A DNA stretch of 64,000 nt, from the NCBI RefSeq assembly GCF_018617395.1, contig NZ_JACSKC010000001.1, positions 1 through 64,000 on the forward strand. The letters run 5' to 3'. The translations under genes and the position numbers were made by a program. Shown here piece after piece: positions 42,786 through 52,590 of this stretch. This DNA is from Exiguobacterium sp. s48 (GTDB lineage Bacteria; Bacillota; Bacilli; Exiguobacteriales; Exiguobacteriaceae). The notes beneath the pieces were generated by a model. The model was not told the DNA's origin. It was given only the letters and a program-made list of their open reading frames with translations, and searched no databases. Within the stretch, counting starts at the first letter, position 1. The number at the start of each line of letters is the position of its first letter.

Positions 42786-43835
42786 ATGTCGTATACAAGA
42801 AGTCGTAAAAAAGACGGGCGCCGAAAGATTGTAACCATGTCATCTGTAATAGCTATTTTAGTAGGATCCATTGTTTTCTATATATATGCGTATAAGCCGG
42901 CGGCGGAACAAGACAAGATTCATGTCGCATTCAAAGAGGCCTTATTAGAAGAAGACCGTACTTTCTTTGAGGAGAAAGTCGAATACCTTGGAGAACCCTT
43001 ATCGCGAGCGGAGGCCTTGCGATTCATGGGGTGGTTGAACGATGAGAAATCCATTCGAGGAGAAGCGATCGCAGAAGTTGCGAAGGACCGTGCGAACCGA
43101 GCGTCAGGTTTGGAAACAGAAGGACTCTTTCGTTTGATCGATACGGGAGAAGGAAAGTATGGATTTTCTGACTATCGCATCGAACTGCTCCCTCAACGGA
43201 TTGACGTGACTTCGGACTTGGCATTGACGAATATTTGGATTGATGGGCAACAAGAGGGGCGAATCGATGAGGCCAATGGAACGCTATCATTTGAAAAGAT
43301 GCCAGGTCGATATGATGTCAAAGCGGTAGCGGTCACCAATGGAGAGACGGTCACTGAGACGGAAACGATTCAATTGATTTCCTCGAAATCGATTGAATAT
43401 GCCCTCATGCCCGAATCGAGCGAGACCATTGCTGGACAATTCGACTTGAAGCGGGCTGAATTGATTGAAATTGAAGTGGAGGCGCAAACGGGTCACTCAC
43501 TCGAAACAGTTGATGCTTTAATCGGACAGTCCGGTCAGCAGGTGCAAGAAACGCTTGGTGAACCAATTGAAAAGCGCGAAGGGAAATGGGACTACGAACG
43601 ATTGACCGTCACGTTTAAAGGTAAGAAAGTCGAATCGATTCAAGTCGACCTCGACAAACGTCCGGATGATTTGATTGCTCTTCTCGGTGAACCGAAAGCG
43701 AAATCGGAACATCGGCTCGGAACAGAGTGGGATTACGGTCAATCCTTTTTCGAATCGTTCTTTACATTCTTTGGACTTGAGACCGAGAAACAGTTTATCG
43801 AAAAAAATGACGCGATGTATTTACTGATTCAATGA
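42786..43835 (+). CDS. membrane-anchored extracytoplasmic protein of unknown function
   Basis: A 349-residue protein with a short basic N-terminus, one transmembrane helix (about 17-36) and a large outside domain. The middle resembles the beta-rich repeat of TcaA/YvbJ-type proteins (TNIWIDGQQEGRIDEANGT). The last part is a repeated GEPIEKREGKWDYERLTVTF / GEPKAKSEHRLGTEWDYGQS pattern, two copies of a lipoprotein-like beta module. ATG 42786 follows AAAGGAGGTG. It sits where other Bacilli have different genes. Confidence 0.65.
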   Translation: MSYTRSRKKDGRRKIVTMSSVIAILVGSIVFYIYAYKPAAEQDKIHVAFKEALLEEDRTFFEEKVEYLGEPLSRAEALRFMGWLNDEKSIRGEAIAEVAKDRANRASGLETEGLFRLIDTGEGKYGFSDYRIELLPQRIDVTSDLALTNIWIDGQQEGRIDEANGTLSFEKMPGRYDVKAVAVTNGETVTETETIQLISSKSIEYALMPESSETIAGQFDLKRAELIEIEVEAQTGHSLETVDALIGQSGQQVQETLGEPIEKREGKWDYERLTVTFKGKKVESIQVDLDKRPDDLIALLGEPKAKSEHRLGTEWDYGQSFFESFFTFFGLETEKQFIEKNDAMYLLIQ

Positions 43836-43868
43836 AAAAAGAGGGACATTCCATAATGGAAGCCCCTC
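43834..43868. terminator. terminator hairpin between convergent genes
   Basis: GAGGG and CTTCCATTATGGAA stem pieces lie between an A run on one side and CCCCTC on the other. It serves mainly the minus-strand gene. Confidence 0.6.
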
Positions 43869-43883
43869 CTATACATAACATGA

Positions 43884-44135
43884 TTATGCCTTACGCATTG
43901 ATTTCATAACGAACGATACGATCAAGATCAGGATAATCGCACCGATAAGAGCTGGAATAATCGCGATGTCCGCAACGATCGGTCCGAAGTCACCAAAGAT
44001 CATTCCACCTAACCATGCACCGATGATCCCCGCGATGATGTTACCAATGATTCCACCTGGTACGTCCTTACCTAAAATCAATCCTGCTAACCAACCGATG
44101 ATACCCCCGATAATCAAATAAAGAATAAACCCCAT
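43884..44135 (-). CDS. GlsB/YeaQ/YmgE family stress membrane protein
   Basis: An 83-residue, three-helix membrane protein. The Gly-rich pattern (IGGIIGWLAGLILGKDVPGG, then NIIAGIIGAWLGGMIFG) is diagnostic of this transglycosylase-associated or stress-response family. The function is unknown. The start follows AAGGAGAATG. Confidence 0.85.
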   Translation of the reverse strand: MGFILYLIIGGIIGWLAGLILGKDVPGGIIGNIIAGIIGAWLGGMIFGDFGPIVADIAIIPALIGAIILILIVSFVMKSMRKA

Positions 44136-44304
44136 AAATCATTCTCCTTCCTCTGTTTTCCCATTGTTCTTTACAACGATTTTGTGGAACAATGGAAGTA
44201 TTGATGTTTTATTTTAAAATGCCTTACAGTTCAGATTATTCCCATGTGACAACATTTAAAACATATACCACGAAAAAAAGTTGAAAATGAAAGGTGTGGT
44301 TTTC

Positions 44305-45042
44305 ATGCTGCACGTCGATCGATTGAACGGCGGATACCTCGGTAAACAAGTTTTGCATGACGTTTCGTTTGAAGTGAAAAAAGGAGAGCTCGTCGGTTTG
44401 ATAGGGCTAAACGGGGCTGGAAAATCGACGACAATCAAACACATTTTGGGGCTACTGTCACCCCTATCCGGAAAAATCGAAATTGATGGAGAGACTCTAG
44501 ATTCTTCAGAAAAAAAGTATCGTAAGAAAGTGAGTTACATACCAGAGACGCCGATTTTATATGAGACGTTAACCTTACAAGAACATATAGAATTGATGGG
44601 GAAGGCATATGATGTGAACCCGGACGATTTGGCTGCTCGTACGAAGCGTTTGGCGAAAGAAATGCGAATGGAAAAGCAACTTGCCTGGTTCCCTTCCGTT
44701 TTTTCAAAAGGAATGCGTCAAAAAGCGATGATTTTGTGTGCGCTTGTGACGAAAACGCCCCTTTTAATTGTCGATGAGCCATTTGTCGGACTTGACCCGT
44801 TAGCGATTCGTCAATTGCTTCAGTTGTTTGATGAGTATAAACAAGACTGTGCGATTCTAATGTCTACGCACATTCTCGAAACAGCGGAGCGACACTGTGA
44901 TCGCTTCGTGTTCCTCCATCAAGGTGAAGTCATCGCCAGCGGAACAGCCGCAGAGTTGCGTGAAACGTATCGATTATCTGCAGAGGCGACACTGGATGAC
45001 ATTTACGTAGAAGCGATCGCTTCGGAGGAGCGATTGTCATGA
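44305..45042 (+). CDS. ecsA: ABC transporter ATPase EcsA
   Basis: A 245-residue ATPase. Walker A GLNGAGKSTTIKHI, a PSVFSKGMRQKAMILCAL signature variant, and Walker B LLIVDEPFVGLDPLA are visible. Ecs is needed for normal protein secretion, competence and intramembrane proteolysis in Bacillus. I chose ATG 44305 because GAAAGGTG precedes it. It overlaps ecsB by 4 bp. Confidence 0.92.
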   Translation: MLHVDRLNGGYLGKQVLHDVSFEVKKGELVGLIGLNGAGKSTTIKHILGLLSPLSGKIEIDGETLDSSEKKYRKKVSYIPETPILYETLTLQEHIELMGKAYDVNPDDLAARTKRLAKEMRMEKQLAWFPSVFSKGMRQKAMILCALVTKTPLLIVDEPFVGLDPLAIRQLLQLFDEYKQDCAILMSTHILETAERHCDRFVFLHQGEVIASGTAAELRETYRLSAEATLDDIYVEAIASEERLS

Positions 45043-46172
45043 ATCGATTTACAGCAAGGCTCGGAAATTGGATGGAAGAGGTCGTCAAGTACAGTCGCTA
45101 CGTTGCGAACGGAGGACTGTTGTTCACGCTCTACTTCACCTTGATTTATGGGGCGTTCGTCTATAATAACTTCTTAGAACGAATCGACGGGACATTCCCG
45201 GGCGTATGGATTGCCGCGGTGGTCCTGTTGATCATGCCGCTCGGTCATCGGCCACGAACGTTTATTCAAGAGGCGGACCAAGTGTTTTTACTTCCGGAGT
45301 TAGGGGACATTCGACCGTATATGATTGGAGTCCGTTTGTTTAATCTCGTCTTTGCGGCACTGCGTGGATTGCTCGTCCTCCTTGTCTTGTTACCGCTTCT
45401 CGTACGAACAGAGAGTTATTCGAGTATCGAAGTGTTATCTTTTGTCGTGACGATGGTGCTGTTATCAGCTGCAGGGCGATTGGCGAAAGTAGAAGGAGTG
45501 CGCGAATGGACAATCCTGCCGTTTGCGCTCGGAAGTGGATTCTTATTATTGATGGATTGGACGCAGTGGGCATGGATCCCAGCGTTTGCTCCTTTTATTC
45601 TCTTACATCTAAAGCGAAATGAGCGGATTCCGCTTCTACATTGGTTGACACTCGAAGAGAAAAGTCGGGCTCAGTTTGAACGAGTGATCAGTTGGTTCGT
45701 CGATTTGCCGACCTTAAAAGAAGAGGTTCGAGAACGCCGTCTCATCACACGACTTTTGGATAAGCGGGTCCTCCAACACGTGGACGCTTCGCGTTACGTG
45801 TATGGTCTTCGCATTATCCGTTCGAATGATTCGCTTGATTTGATTCTTCGTTTGACTGTGGTGGCGCTCATTGTGATGTGGATGTCGGGAGGTTGGTATG
45901 TCGGGTTCGTCACACCGCTTTTCGTAGGATTGACGGCGTTACAGCTCGTTCCGTTGTTTAAACGGTTAGAGGCGGTTTCCATCGTTTCCTGGCTACCGAT
46001 TACGCGTGATGAGCGGATTGAAGGGTACTCGTGGTGGGCGCTACGACTACTTGTCATCCAGTCTATCGTTCTGGTGATTGCATCTGTCGCTTTCGGTGCC
46101 ACGTGGGATGCAGCGGTTGGATTGGTCTTGTCAATCGTAGTCATTCGTTACTATTTAAGACGATTGAAGTAA
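45039..46172 (+). CDS. ecsB: ABC transporter membrane subunit EcsB
   Basis: A 377-residue integral membrane protein with several helices, partner of EcsA. Features include FYSRYVANGGLLF-like start and repeated hydrophobic segments up to the C-terminal YYLRRLK. The third gene ecsC of many Bacilli is missing; a terminator and amt follow. Confidence 0.9.
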   Translation: MNRFTARLGNWMEEVVKYSRYVANGGLLFTLYFTLIYGAFVYNNFLERIDGTFPGVWIAAVVLLIMPLGHRPRTFIQEADQVFLLPELGDIRPYMIGVRLFNLVFAALRGLLVLLVLLPLLVRTESYSSIEVLSFVVTMVLLSAAGRLAKVEGVREWTILPFALGSGFLLLMDWTQWAWIPAFAPFILLHLKRNERIPLLHWLTLEEKSRAQFERVISWFVDLPTLKEEVRERRLITRLLDKRVLQHVDASRYVYGLRIIRSNDSLDLILRLTVVALIVMWMSGGWYVGFVTPLFVGLTALQLVPLFKRLEAVSIVSWLPITRDERIEGYSWWALRLLVIQSIVLVIASVAFGATWDAAVGLVLSIVVIRYYLRRLK

Positions 46173-46211
46173 AAGTATCTTTCATTGATGTTCGTAAAAC
46201 AATGGACGGAC

Positions 46212-46325
46212 GAGGGGATTCAAACAAAACCTCGTTCGTTTTTCATTTTGTTTTGAATCAGAAAGGAATCTTGAAACGGAACGAAAAAGAGGTTGATCAC
46301 CGTCGTTCAGTGACCAACCTCTTAT
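46212..46325. terminator. two terminator hairpins between ecsB and amt
   Basis: ACGAGG pairs with CCTCGT and is followed by Ts (46212-46242), suited to ecsB. AGAGGTTGATCAC pairs with GTGACCAACCTCT (46289-46324), suited to both strands. Confidence 0.75.
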
Positions 46326-46343
46326 CTGTTAAAAAGATTGAAG

Positions 46344-47648
46344 TTATTTTTTCGGTGACATGACCGATACGCTCGAACCAAGAATCTTCGGAAGGCGTCC
46401 AGGTTTCTCTGTCGTTTCTTCAACTTCACCATATGCTGACACACCGTGTTCTGCGATATCGAGACCGACATCTTCTTGTTCTTCAGTGACACGGAGTCCG
46501 ATTGTGACGTCGAGGAGTTTCAAGAAAGCGTAACTACCACCACCCGCGATGACCATTGCGATCAACACACCGAGTGTCTGAACGCCGAGCTGTGTCAATC
46601 CGCCGCCGTAGAAGAGTCCGGCAGAACCGATTCCTGTGATTTCAACGAGTCGAGGAGAAGCGAAGAAGCCAAGTGCGAGTGTACCGATGATTCCGGCCAC
46701 CCCGTGTACCGAGAAGGCGCAAAGTGGATCATCCACATATTTCGCCATCAAGATGCTCGTTCCGTATGTTGCGACCGAGGCGATTGCACCGATGACGACG
46801 GCTGCCCATGGCTCCACGAATGCACATGCCGCTGTGATGGCGACGAGTGCCCCGAGAACACCGTTGACGATTGTCGGGATGTCCGCTGTTTTCCGATGGA
46901 GCATGACGATACCAAGGGCGCCAAGTGCACCGGCTGCTGTTGCAAGCATAGTAGTCAACGCCACGTAACCAAAGAATCCGTCAGCGACCGACATCGTCGA
47001 ACCAGCATTGAAGCCGAACCAACAAAGCCAAAGCACGAGTCCACCTACGACTGTCAACACGTGGTTATGACCAGCGAGTGATTCCGTCTTACGACGTGGT
47101 TTTAGGATAATTGTCGCCATGAGAGCCGCCATCCCACCTTGAAGGTGAACGACTGCCGAACCTGCGAAGTCTTGCATCCCCATCGAACCAAGCATTCCGC
47201 CAGCCCACACTGAGCGTGCGACGATCGGGTAGAGGATGGCAACGAAGAAGATACCGAAGAGAACGTAGGCAGATAGCTTAGCCCGTTCCGCAAATCCACC
47301 CCACGCGATGGCGAGAGATACTGCAACGAATGATAACTGGAATAAGAATTTGATGTCGATTGAAACATTTGCCCACTCGAGGCTTGAGAACGATCCGTTT
47401 AAGAAGAACCCTTCTGTCCCGAACCAAGTTGTCCCGTCACCGAATGAGAGGCCGAATCCGACTGCCCAAAAAGCGAGTGCCGCCACAGAGAGGCTGATAA
47501 TTTGTTTGACTGCGACGTGACCGGCGTTTTTCGCCCGGAGCGTCCCTGTCTCGAGTAATCCGAAACCTAATTGCATCGTCAATACGAGCAATGCAGCGAT
47601 GAGTACATACAGCGTGTCCATATAAAAAAGAATATCTTCCATGTTCAT
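46344..47648 (-). CDS. amt: ammonium transporter Amt
   Basis: A 434-residue channel with about eleven transmembrane helices. Typical segments are AGSAVVHLQGGMAALMA and VHGVAGIIGTLALGFF, which include the conserved pore His residues. No glnK gene follows. The promoter region contains a perfect TnrA site, so expression on nitrogen limitation is expected. Confidence 0.95.
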   Translation of the reverse strand: MNMEDILFYMDTLYVLIAALLVLTMQLGFGLLETGTLRAKNAGHVAVKQIISLSVAALAFWAVGFGLSFGDGTTWFGTEGFFLNGSFSSLEWANVSIDIKFLFQLSFVAVSLAIAWGGFAERAKLSAYVLFGIFFVAILYPIVARSVWAGGMLGSMGMQDFAGSAVVHLQGGMAALMATIILKPRRKTESLAGHNHVLTVVGGLVLWLCWFGFNAGSTMSVADGFFGYVALTTMLATAAGALGALGIVMLHRKTADIPTIVNGVLGALVAITAACAFVEPWAAVVIGAIASVATYGTSILMAKYVDDPLCAFSVHGVAGIIGTLALGFFASPRLVEITGIGSAGLFYGGGLTQLGVQTLGVLIAMVIAGGGSYAFLKLLDVTIGLRVTEEQEDVGLDIAEHGVSAYGEVEETTEKPGRLPKILGSSVSVMSPKK

Positions 47649-47722
47649 GCCCTCCTTTTTCTTAGGTGCTTTTTAAAAGTTGACTTCAGTGTAAAACGAA
47701 AATTCCATGCTGGATTGCAATT

Positions 47723-47739
47723 TGTCAGATTATCTGACA
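47723..47739. promoter_or_regulatory. TnrA/GlnR operator between amt and tnrA
   Basis: TGTCAGATTATCTGACA is a perfect inverted repeat matching TGTNA-N7-TNACA. It lies between two divergent genes, an ammonium transporter and a TnrA-like regulator. Confidence 0.88.
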
Positions 47740-47769
47740 TAGTTTTTTTATTAAGGAGGGCGAGGACGA

Positions 47770-48075
47770 ATGGACTATAAATCGAAGAAAGTAATCGGGA
47801 TGGGCGTCGTGACTGAGTTGACGGGACTTTCTGAGCGTCAGGTCCGCTATTATGAAGAAAAAGGTCTCGTCTTTCCTGAACGCACGAAAGGCGGGTCACG
47901 TAAATATTCTTTCCATGATGTGGAGCGTTTAGTAGAAGTGGCGACCAAGTTAGAGGACGGTTGGCGAATCCAAGATATTAAAGAGCGCGAACGACGATTG
48001 TCGGCGAAGCAGCGTGATGATTTGATTCGCGGTCAGTTGAATTCTGCCTTCCGAACATTTCCGACAAAAAAATGA
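47770..48075 (+). CDS. tnrA: TnrA-like nitrogen regulator (MerR family)
   Basis: A 101-residue MerR-type protein. The HTH VVTELTGLSERQVRYYEEKG and the wing GGSRKYSFHDVERL are clear. The short C-terminus GQLNSAFRTF matches TnrA's glutamine-synthetase-binding tail better than GlnR's. No glnA gene is next to it, also favouring TnrA. ATG 47770 follows AAGGAGGGCGAGG. The operator just upstream suggests autoregulation. Confidence 0.85.
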   Translation: MDYKSKKVIGMGVVTELTGLSERQVRYYEEKGLVFPERTKGGSRKYSFHDVERLVEVATKLEDGWRIQDIKERERRLSAKQRDDLIRGQLNSAFRTFPTKK

Positions 48076-48203
48076 CACAAAGAAAACACAATGAAAATGC
48101 TTCACATTAGCATAATTCTAATTAATTTCTGTATAATGTTTTTGAGTTCACAAACACGAGAATAAAGAGTGTAGGAGAAATTTAGAGGGGAATGACGCGA
48201 CGT

Positions 48204-49235
48204 ATGAACGATACTATTTTAAAAGCGTTTAAAGGAGAGGCGACAGATTATGTACCTGTCTGGTATATGCGCCAAGCCGGACGCTACCAACCGGAATATC
48301 GAGAGATTAAAAAGACGAGGTCACTATTCGAGATCACGCATGATCCTGAACTTTGTGCATATGTCACGGAACTTCCGGTGAAACAACTCGGAGTCGACGC
48401 GGCCATTCTTTATAAGGATATTATGACGCCACTTCCGTCAATGGGAGTCGATGTCGAGATTAAGAGCGGAATCGGGCCGGTGATTGACAATCCCTATCGT
48501 ACAATGGAAGATGTGGAACGTTTAAAACCGTTAAACCCAGAAGATATCTCATACGTCTTCGACACGATCCGTTTACTTCGGGAACGATTAGAAGTACCGC
48601 TGATCGGCTTTTCAGGCGCACCGTTCACATTGGCAAGCTATATGATTGAAGGTGGTCCTTCACGGAACTACCATCGCACGAAAGCACTCATGTATGCAGA
48701 GCCAGACGTGTGGAATGCGTTGATGGAAAAACTCGGTGACATGGTCATCACCTATGCGAAGGCACAAGCGGATGCTGGCATCCAGGCGTTCCAACTGTTT
48801 GATTCATGGGTCGGGACACTCAGCCGTAAAGATTATGCGCGCTATATCAAACCAACCACGGAACGGATCTTCAAAGAATTGCGTTCGCTCGACATTCCAC
48901 TCATCATGCATGGTGTCGGTGCGAGTCACCAAGTCGAAGAATGGCACGATCTTCCGCTTGACGTGGTCGGGCTTGACTGGCGCCTATCGGTACAAGAAGC
49001 GCGCGATCGTGGAATCACGAAAGCGGTTCAAGGAAACTTAGACCCGTCGTTCTTACTTGCACCATGGCCGGTCATCGAAGAGAAGGTAAAAGAAATTTTG
49101 GATGAAGGAATGAAGCAACCAGGATACGTCTTCAACTTGGGACATGGGGTGTTCCCAGAAGTCGATCCAGCCGTTCTCGTCAAATTGACGGCATTCATTC
49201 ACGACTACTCACGCGAAAAAATGGGAGGCAACTGA
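48204..49235 (+). CDS. hemE: uroporphyrinogen decarboxylase
   Basis: A 343-residue enzyme that turns uroporphyrinogen III into coproporphyrinogen III. Signature regions are [16 protein letters not shown] near the start and [18 protein letters not shown] chose ATG 48204 after GAGGGGA; the ATG at 48192 overlaps that ribosome site. An extended -10 (TGTATAAT) lies about 65 bp upstream. It heads hemE-hemH-hemY. Confidence 0.95.
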   Translation: MNDTILKAFKGEATDYVPVWYMRQAGRYQPEYREIKKTRSLFEITHDPELCAYVTELPVKQLGVDAAILYKDIMTPLPSMGVDVEIKSGIGPVIDNPYRTMEDVERLKPLNPEDISYVFDTIRLLRERLEVPLIGFSGAPFTLASYMIEGGPSRNYHRTKALMYAEPDVWNALMEKLGDMVITYAKAQADAGIQAFQLFDSWVGTLSRKDYARYIKPTTERIFKELRSLDIPLIMHGVGASHQVEEWHDLPLDVVGLDWRLSVQEARDRGITKAVQGNLDPSFLLAPWPVIEEKVKEILDEGMKQPGYVFNLGHGVFPEVDPAVLVKLTAFIHDYSREKMGGN

Positions 49236-49237
49236 TC

Positions 49238-50167
49238 ATGAAAACAGTCGGACTACTTGTCATGGCGTACGGCACACCGTACAAGCCGGAAGATATCGAA
49301 CGTTACTATACGCACATTCGTTACGGACGCAAGCCATCACCGGAAGCGCTCCTTGATTTGACAGAACGCTATGAAGCGATTGGTGGTGTATCTCCACTCG
49401 CAAAAATCACGATCGATCAAGCGGAGACGCTTCGTGACATCTTGAATGAGCGTCATGCTGGTGAAATCGAGTTTAAACTGTATATCGGATTGAAACATAT
49501 CGAGCCATTCGTTGAAGATGCGGTCGCGCAAATGGCGAACGACGGCATTAAAGAGGCGGTATCCGTTGTCTTGGCACCACATTACTCATCGTATAGCGTC
49601 AAATCATATAACGGTCGTGCCCACGAAGAAGCGGCGAAGTATGGCATCGAAATTCGTTCGGTCGACTCATGGTATGACGAACCGAAATTCATTAACTGGT
49701 GGGCGGAAGCAATCAAGGAAACGTTTGCGAACTTGCCTGTACCTGCTGAAAAAGCATGTCTGATTGTGTCGGCACATAGCCTTCCTGAAAAAATCTTGGC
49801 TGGGGGCGACCCGTATCCAGATCAATTGAAAGAAACAGCGGATAAAATTGCCCAAGCGACAGGCGTACCGAATGTTGAGGTCGGTTGGCAGTCAGAGGGG
49901 AACACGCCAGATCCTTGGATTGGGCCGGATGTTCAAGATTTGACGGCTGAACTTTATGAAAAGCATGGCTACGAGGCGTTTGTTTATACACCTGTTGGTT
50001 TTGTTGCAGATCATCTCGAAGTATTGTTCGACAACGATGTCGAATGTAAAGTCGTATGTGATCGCCTAGGCGTTCATTACGCACGTCCAGCAATGCCAAA
50101 TGCAGAGCGAAGCTTCATCGAAGCCATCGCGGATCGAATGGAAAGCGTGATTGTACATCATGCGTAA
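49238..50167 (+). CDS. hemH: ferrochelatase (coproporphyrin III type)
   Basis: A 309-residue enzyme that inserts iron. The active His lies in [10 protein letters not shown] and the Glu in [14 protein letters not shown]. In Gram-positive bacteria it works on coproporphyrin III (CpfC). It starts two bases after hemE and its end overlaps hemY by 8 bp. Confidence 0.95.
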   Translation: MKTVGLLVMAYGTPYKPEDIERYYTHIRYGRKPSPEALLDLTERYEAIGGVSPLAKITIDQAETLRDILNERHAGEIEFKLYIGLKHIEPFVEDAVAQMANDGIKEAVSVVLAPHYSSYSVKSYNGRAHEEAAKYGIEIRSVDSWYDEPKFINWWAEAIKETFANLPVPAEKACLIVSAHSLPEKILAGGDPYPDQLKETADKIAQATGVPNVEVGWQSEGNTPDPWIGPDVQDLTAELYEKHGYEAFVYTPVGFVADHLEVLFDNDVECKVVCDRLGVHYARPAMPNAERSFIEAIADRMESVIVHHA

Positions 50168-51551
50168 ATTCACGATTGTCGGTGGTGGGATCACAGGTCT
50201 CACCGCCGCTTTTTATGCAGAGCGTTATTTGCCGGATGACGTGACCATCACGTTGCTCGAGGCGACCGATCGCCTCGGTGGAAAGATTGATACGTATGAA
50301 ACGGGCGAATTTGCGGTTGAACGTGGACCGGATTCGTACGTTTTTCGAAAGACTGCGATGACGGAATTAATTGAAGATGTCGGTTTAGGTGATGAACTCG
50401 TTCGCAATGGTGTCGGTCAGGCTTACGTCCTTCATCATGACGGACTTCATCCGATTCCAAAACAGACAGTGATGGGGATCCCGCTCGACGTCAATGCGTT
50501 TCGTGAGACGACATTACTTTCTGAAGAAGAGCACGAAGCGTTGAAACACATGTTGCTGACGCCACCTGATGTAGAAGTGCCAGACTCGGATGTCTCACTT
50601 GGTCTTTATCTTCGTGAACGTGTCGGAGACCCGATCGTCGACCGCTTGATTGAACCGTTGCTCTCTGGCATCTATGCCGGAGACATCGATCAAATGAGTG
50701 CGATGTCGACATTCCCACAGTTCATCGAGGGAGAAAAGAAATACGGGAACTTATATGAAGGGATGCGTCATCTACGTCCCGAACAACGAGTCGCGGAAGT
50801 CGGGGCGAAAAAAGTAGGTCAGTTCGCTTCATTGAAACGAGGACTCAAATCACTGACGGACCGTCTGGCCGAACGATTGGAACGGACGGAAATCGTATTG
50901 AACTGTTCCGTCGAGCAAGTGTCCGAGCGCGAGGACGGATACCGTCTCTTCACGAATCGTGGAGACATTGATACGGACCATCTTGTATTGACGGTCCCAC
51001 CACGTCTCATTCGTCAGTTCCTCCCGAAAGTCGACAGTGACTTTTTGGCAGATATGAAACCACATGCGACGGCGACCTGTTCGCTAGTCTTCAAAAAAGA
51101 AGATATTGAACTTCCATTTGTCGGTACGGGATTCGTGACGAGTCAGGAAGCGAACGTGACGATTACGGCATGTACGTTCATCGACCAAAAATGGCCACAT
51201 GCCGTACCAGAAGGATATCACGTCCTCCGTGTCTTTTTAGGCCGCCCTGGAGCGGATGACATCGTGGAGGCATCGGATGAAGAAATTATTGAGACGGCGC
51301 TGCATGACCTTCGTGGTCTCATGCATATCCACCGTGAACCCGTTCAAACGGTCGTTAGTCGTCTACGCGACGGCTTACCGCCTTATGCGGTCTTTCATGC
51401 CGATCGTGTCAAAGCACTCCGTGCCGAGATGAGCCGGGTATACCCAGGTGTCATTCTCGCCGGAATCGCCTATGATGGAATCGGGATGCCGGATTGCGTG
51501 AAGAGTGTACATGAACAAGTGAAGGCATTAAGTGAAAAAAATGAGATTTGA
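50160..51551 (+). CDS. hemY: coproporphyrinogen III oxidase HemY (CgoX)
   Basis: A 463-residue FAD enzyme. The dinucleotide motif [15 protein letters not shown] is at residues 6-20, and the C-terminal FAD motif [18 protein letters not shown] is present. ATG 50160 lies within the end of hemH; the TTG at 50151 is less likely. It oxidises coproporphyrinogen III in the Gram-positive haem pathway. Confidence 0.94.
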   Translation: MRKFTIVGGGITGLTAAFYAERYLPDDVTITLLEATDRLGGKIDTYETGEFAVERGPDSYVFRKTAMTELIEDVGLGDELVRNGVGQAYVLHHDGLHPIPKQTVMGIPLDVNAFRETTLLSEEEHEALKHMLLTPPDVEVPDSDVSLGLYLRERVGDPIVDRLIEPLLSGIYAGDIDQMSAMSTFPQFIEGEKKYGNLYEGMRHLRPEQRVAEVGAKKVGQFASLKRGLKSLTDRLAERLERTEIVLNCSVEQVSEREDGYRLFTNRGDIDTDHLVLTVPPRLIRQFLPKVDSDFLADMKPHATATCSLVFKKEDIELPFVGTGFVTSQEANVTITACTFIDQKWPHAVPEGYHVLRVFLGRPGADDIVEASDEEIIETALHDLRGLMHIHREPVQTVVSRLRDGLPPYAVFHADRVKALRAEMSRVYPGVILAGIAYDGIGMPDCVKSVHEQVKALSEKNEI

Positions 51552-51552
51552 T

Positions 51553-51590
51553 GAAGGGAGGGTTCGGATTGTTCCGAAGCCCTTTCTTTT
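51553..51590 (+). terminator. terminator of hemEHY
   Basis: AGGGTTCGGA pairs with TCCGAAGCCCT and is followed by Ts. Confidence 0.8.
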
Positions 51591-51631
51591 TGTTATAGTT
51601 AGAAGCGAAAGAGAAAAAGGAGTGATGGAAG

Positions 51632-52519
51632 ATGGCAACGTATAAACTTTTTGTATCAGACATGGACGGTACGATTTTGCACAACCACACCAAGATTGCG
51701 AATGAGACGGCAGAAATCGTTCGTGAAGCAGAAGCAGCAGGGATTCGCTTTGCGATTGCGACGGGGCGCAACTATGTCAATGCGAAACAAATTTTAGATG
51801 AGGTCGGACTCTCTTGCCCGATCGTATCGTCGAATGGGGGGCGCGTGCTCGACACTTCAGGAGAAGTCCTTCACGAAATCGATTTGACGATCGAAGAGGC
51901 GCAACAAGTCATCGACGTGCTTCATCAAGATGATAAGTATGCGGACGTCTTTTACGAAATGTATACGGAGGCGGGACTTGTCGCGAGCCGTGGTGATTTG
52001 ATTGAAGCATCCATGAAAAATTTGAAAGCGAACGGTGACGATCGTTCGCTCGAAATGTATGAATTCTTCAAGAATCGCTATTACGTCAATGAGGACGTCA
52101 AAATTGTCGACGACATTGAAACCTTTATCCGGGAAGAGGCAGGGCGTGTCTATAAGTTCATCGCGTTCTCAAGTCATGTCGAGAAGATGAACGGGCTTTG
52201 GAAAGAAATCGAAGACCAAGTCGAAGGCGTGTACGTCACGTCTTCAGGGAATGACAACATCGAAGTGATGGCACACGGTGCAGATAAAGGGAACGGTGTG
52301 ACAAAACTCGCTGAACACTATGGCATCGATTTATCCGAAGTTGTCGTCATCGGCGATAACTTGAACGACGTACCGATGTTCAAAGTGGCCGGCAAAGGGA
52401 TTGCGATGGGGAACAGCCATGAGGACTTGATCGCCATCAGCGACCATGTCACAGAGCGCCATGATGAATACGGTGTGGCGAACGCATTGAAGCGCGTGAT
52501 GACAGGTGAGTGGAAGTAA
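51632..52519 (+). CDS. Cof-type HAD-family phosphatase
   Basis: A 295-residue HAD IIB hydrolase. Motif I DMDGTILHNH (about 8-17), motif II region FAIATGR, and motif IV GDNLNDVPMF are present with a cap domain between. The substrate is probably a sugar phosphate or flavin nucleotide; not determinable. ATG follows AAAAGGAG. It is monocistronic by context. Confidence 0.9.
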   Translation: MATYKLFVSDMDGTILHNHTKIANETAEIVREAEAAGIRFAIATGRNYVNAKQILDEVGLSCPIVSSNGGRVLDTSGEVLHEIDLTIEEAQQVIDVLHQDDKYADVFYEMYTEAGLVASRGDLIEASMKNLKANGDDRSLEMYEFFKNRYYVNEDVKIVDDIETFIREEAGRVYKFIAFSSHVEKMNGLWKEIEDQVEGVYVTSSGNDNIEVMAHGADKGNGVTKLAEHYGIDLSEVVVIGDNLNDVPMFKVAGKGIAMGNSHEDLIAISDHVTERHDEYGVANALKRVMTGEWK

Positions 52520-52590
52520 AAGATTTGTCGAGCGCTCGTCTCGTTTCGTATAATACGAGTAACGAACATTCGACTAGGAGGAAATAAACT

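Noticed and set aside
48080-48150. PerR or Fur box upstream of hemE
   Set aside because: An AT-rich stretch (TTAGCATAATTCTAATTAA) has some resemblance, but too few matching positions to claim a site.
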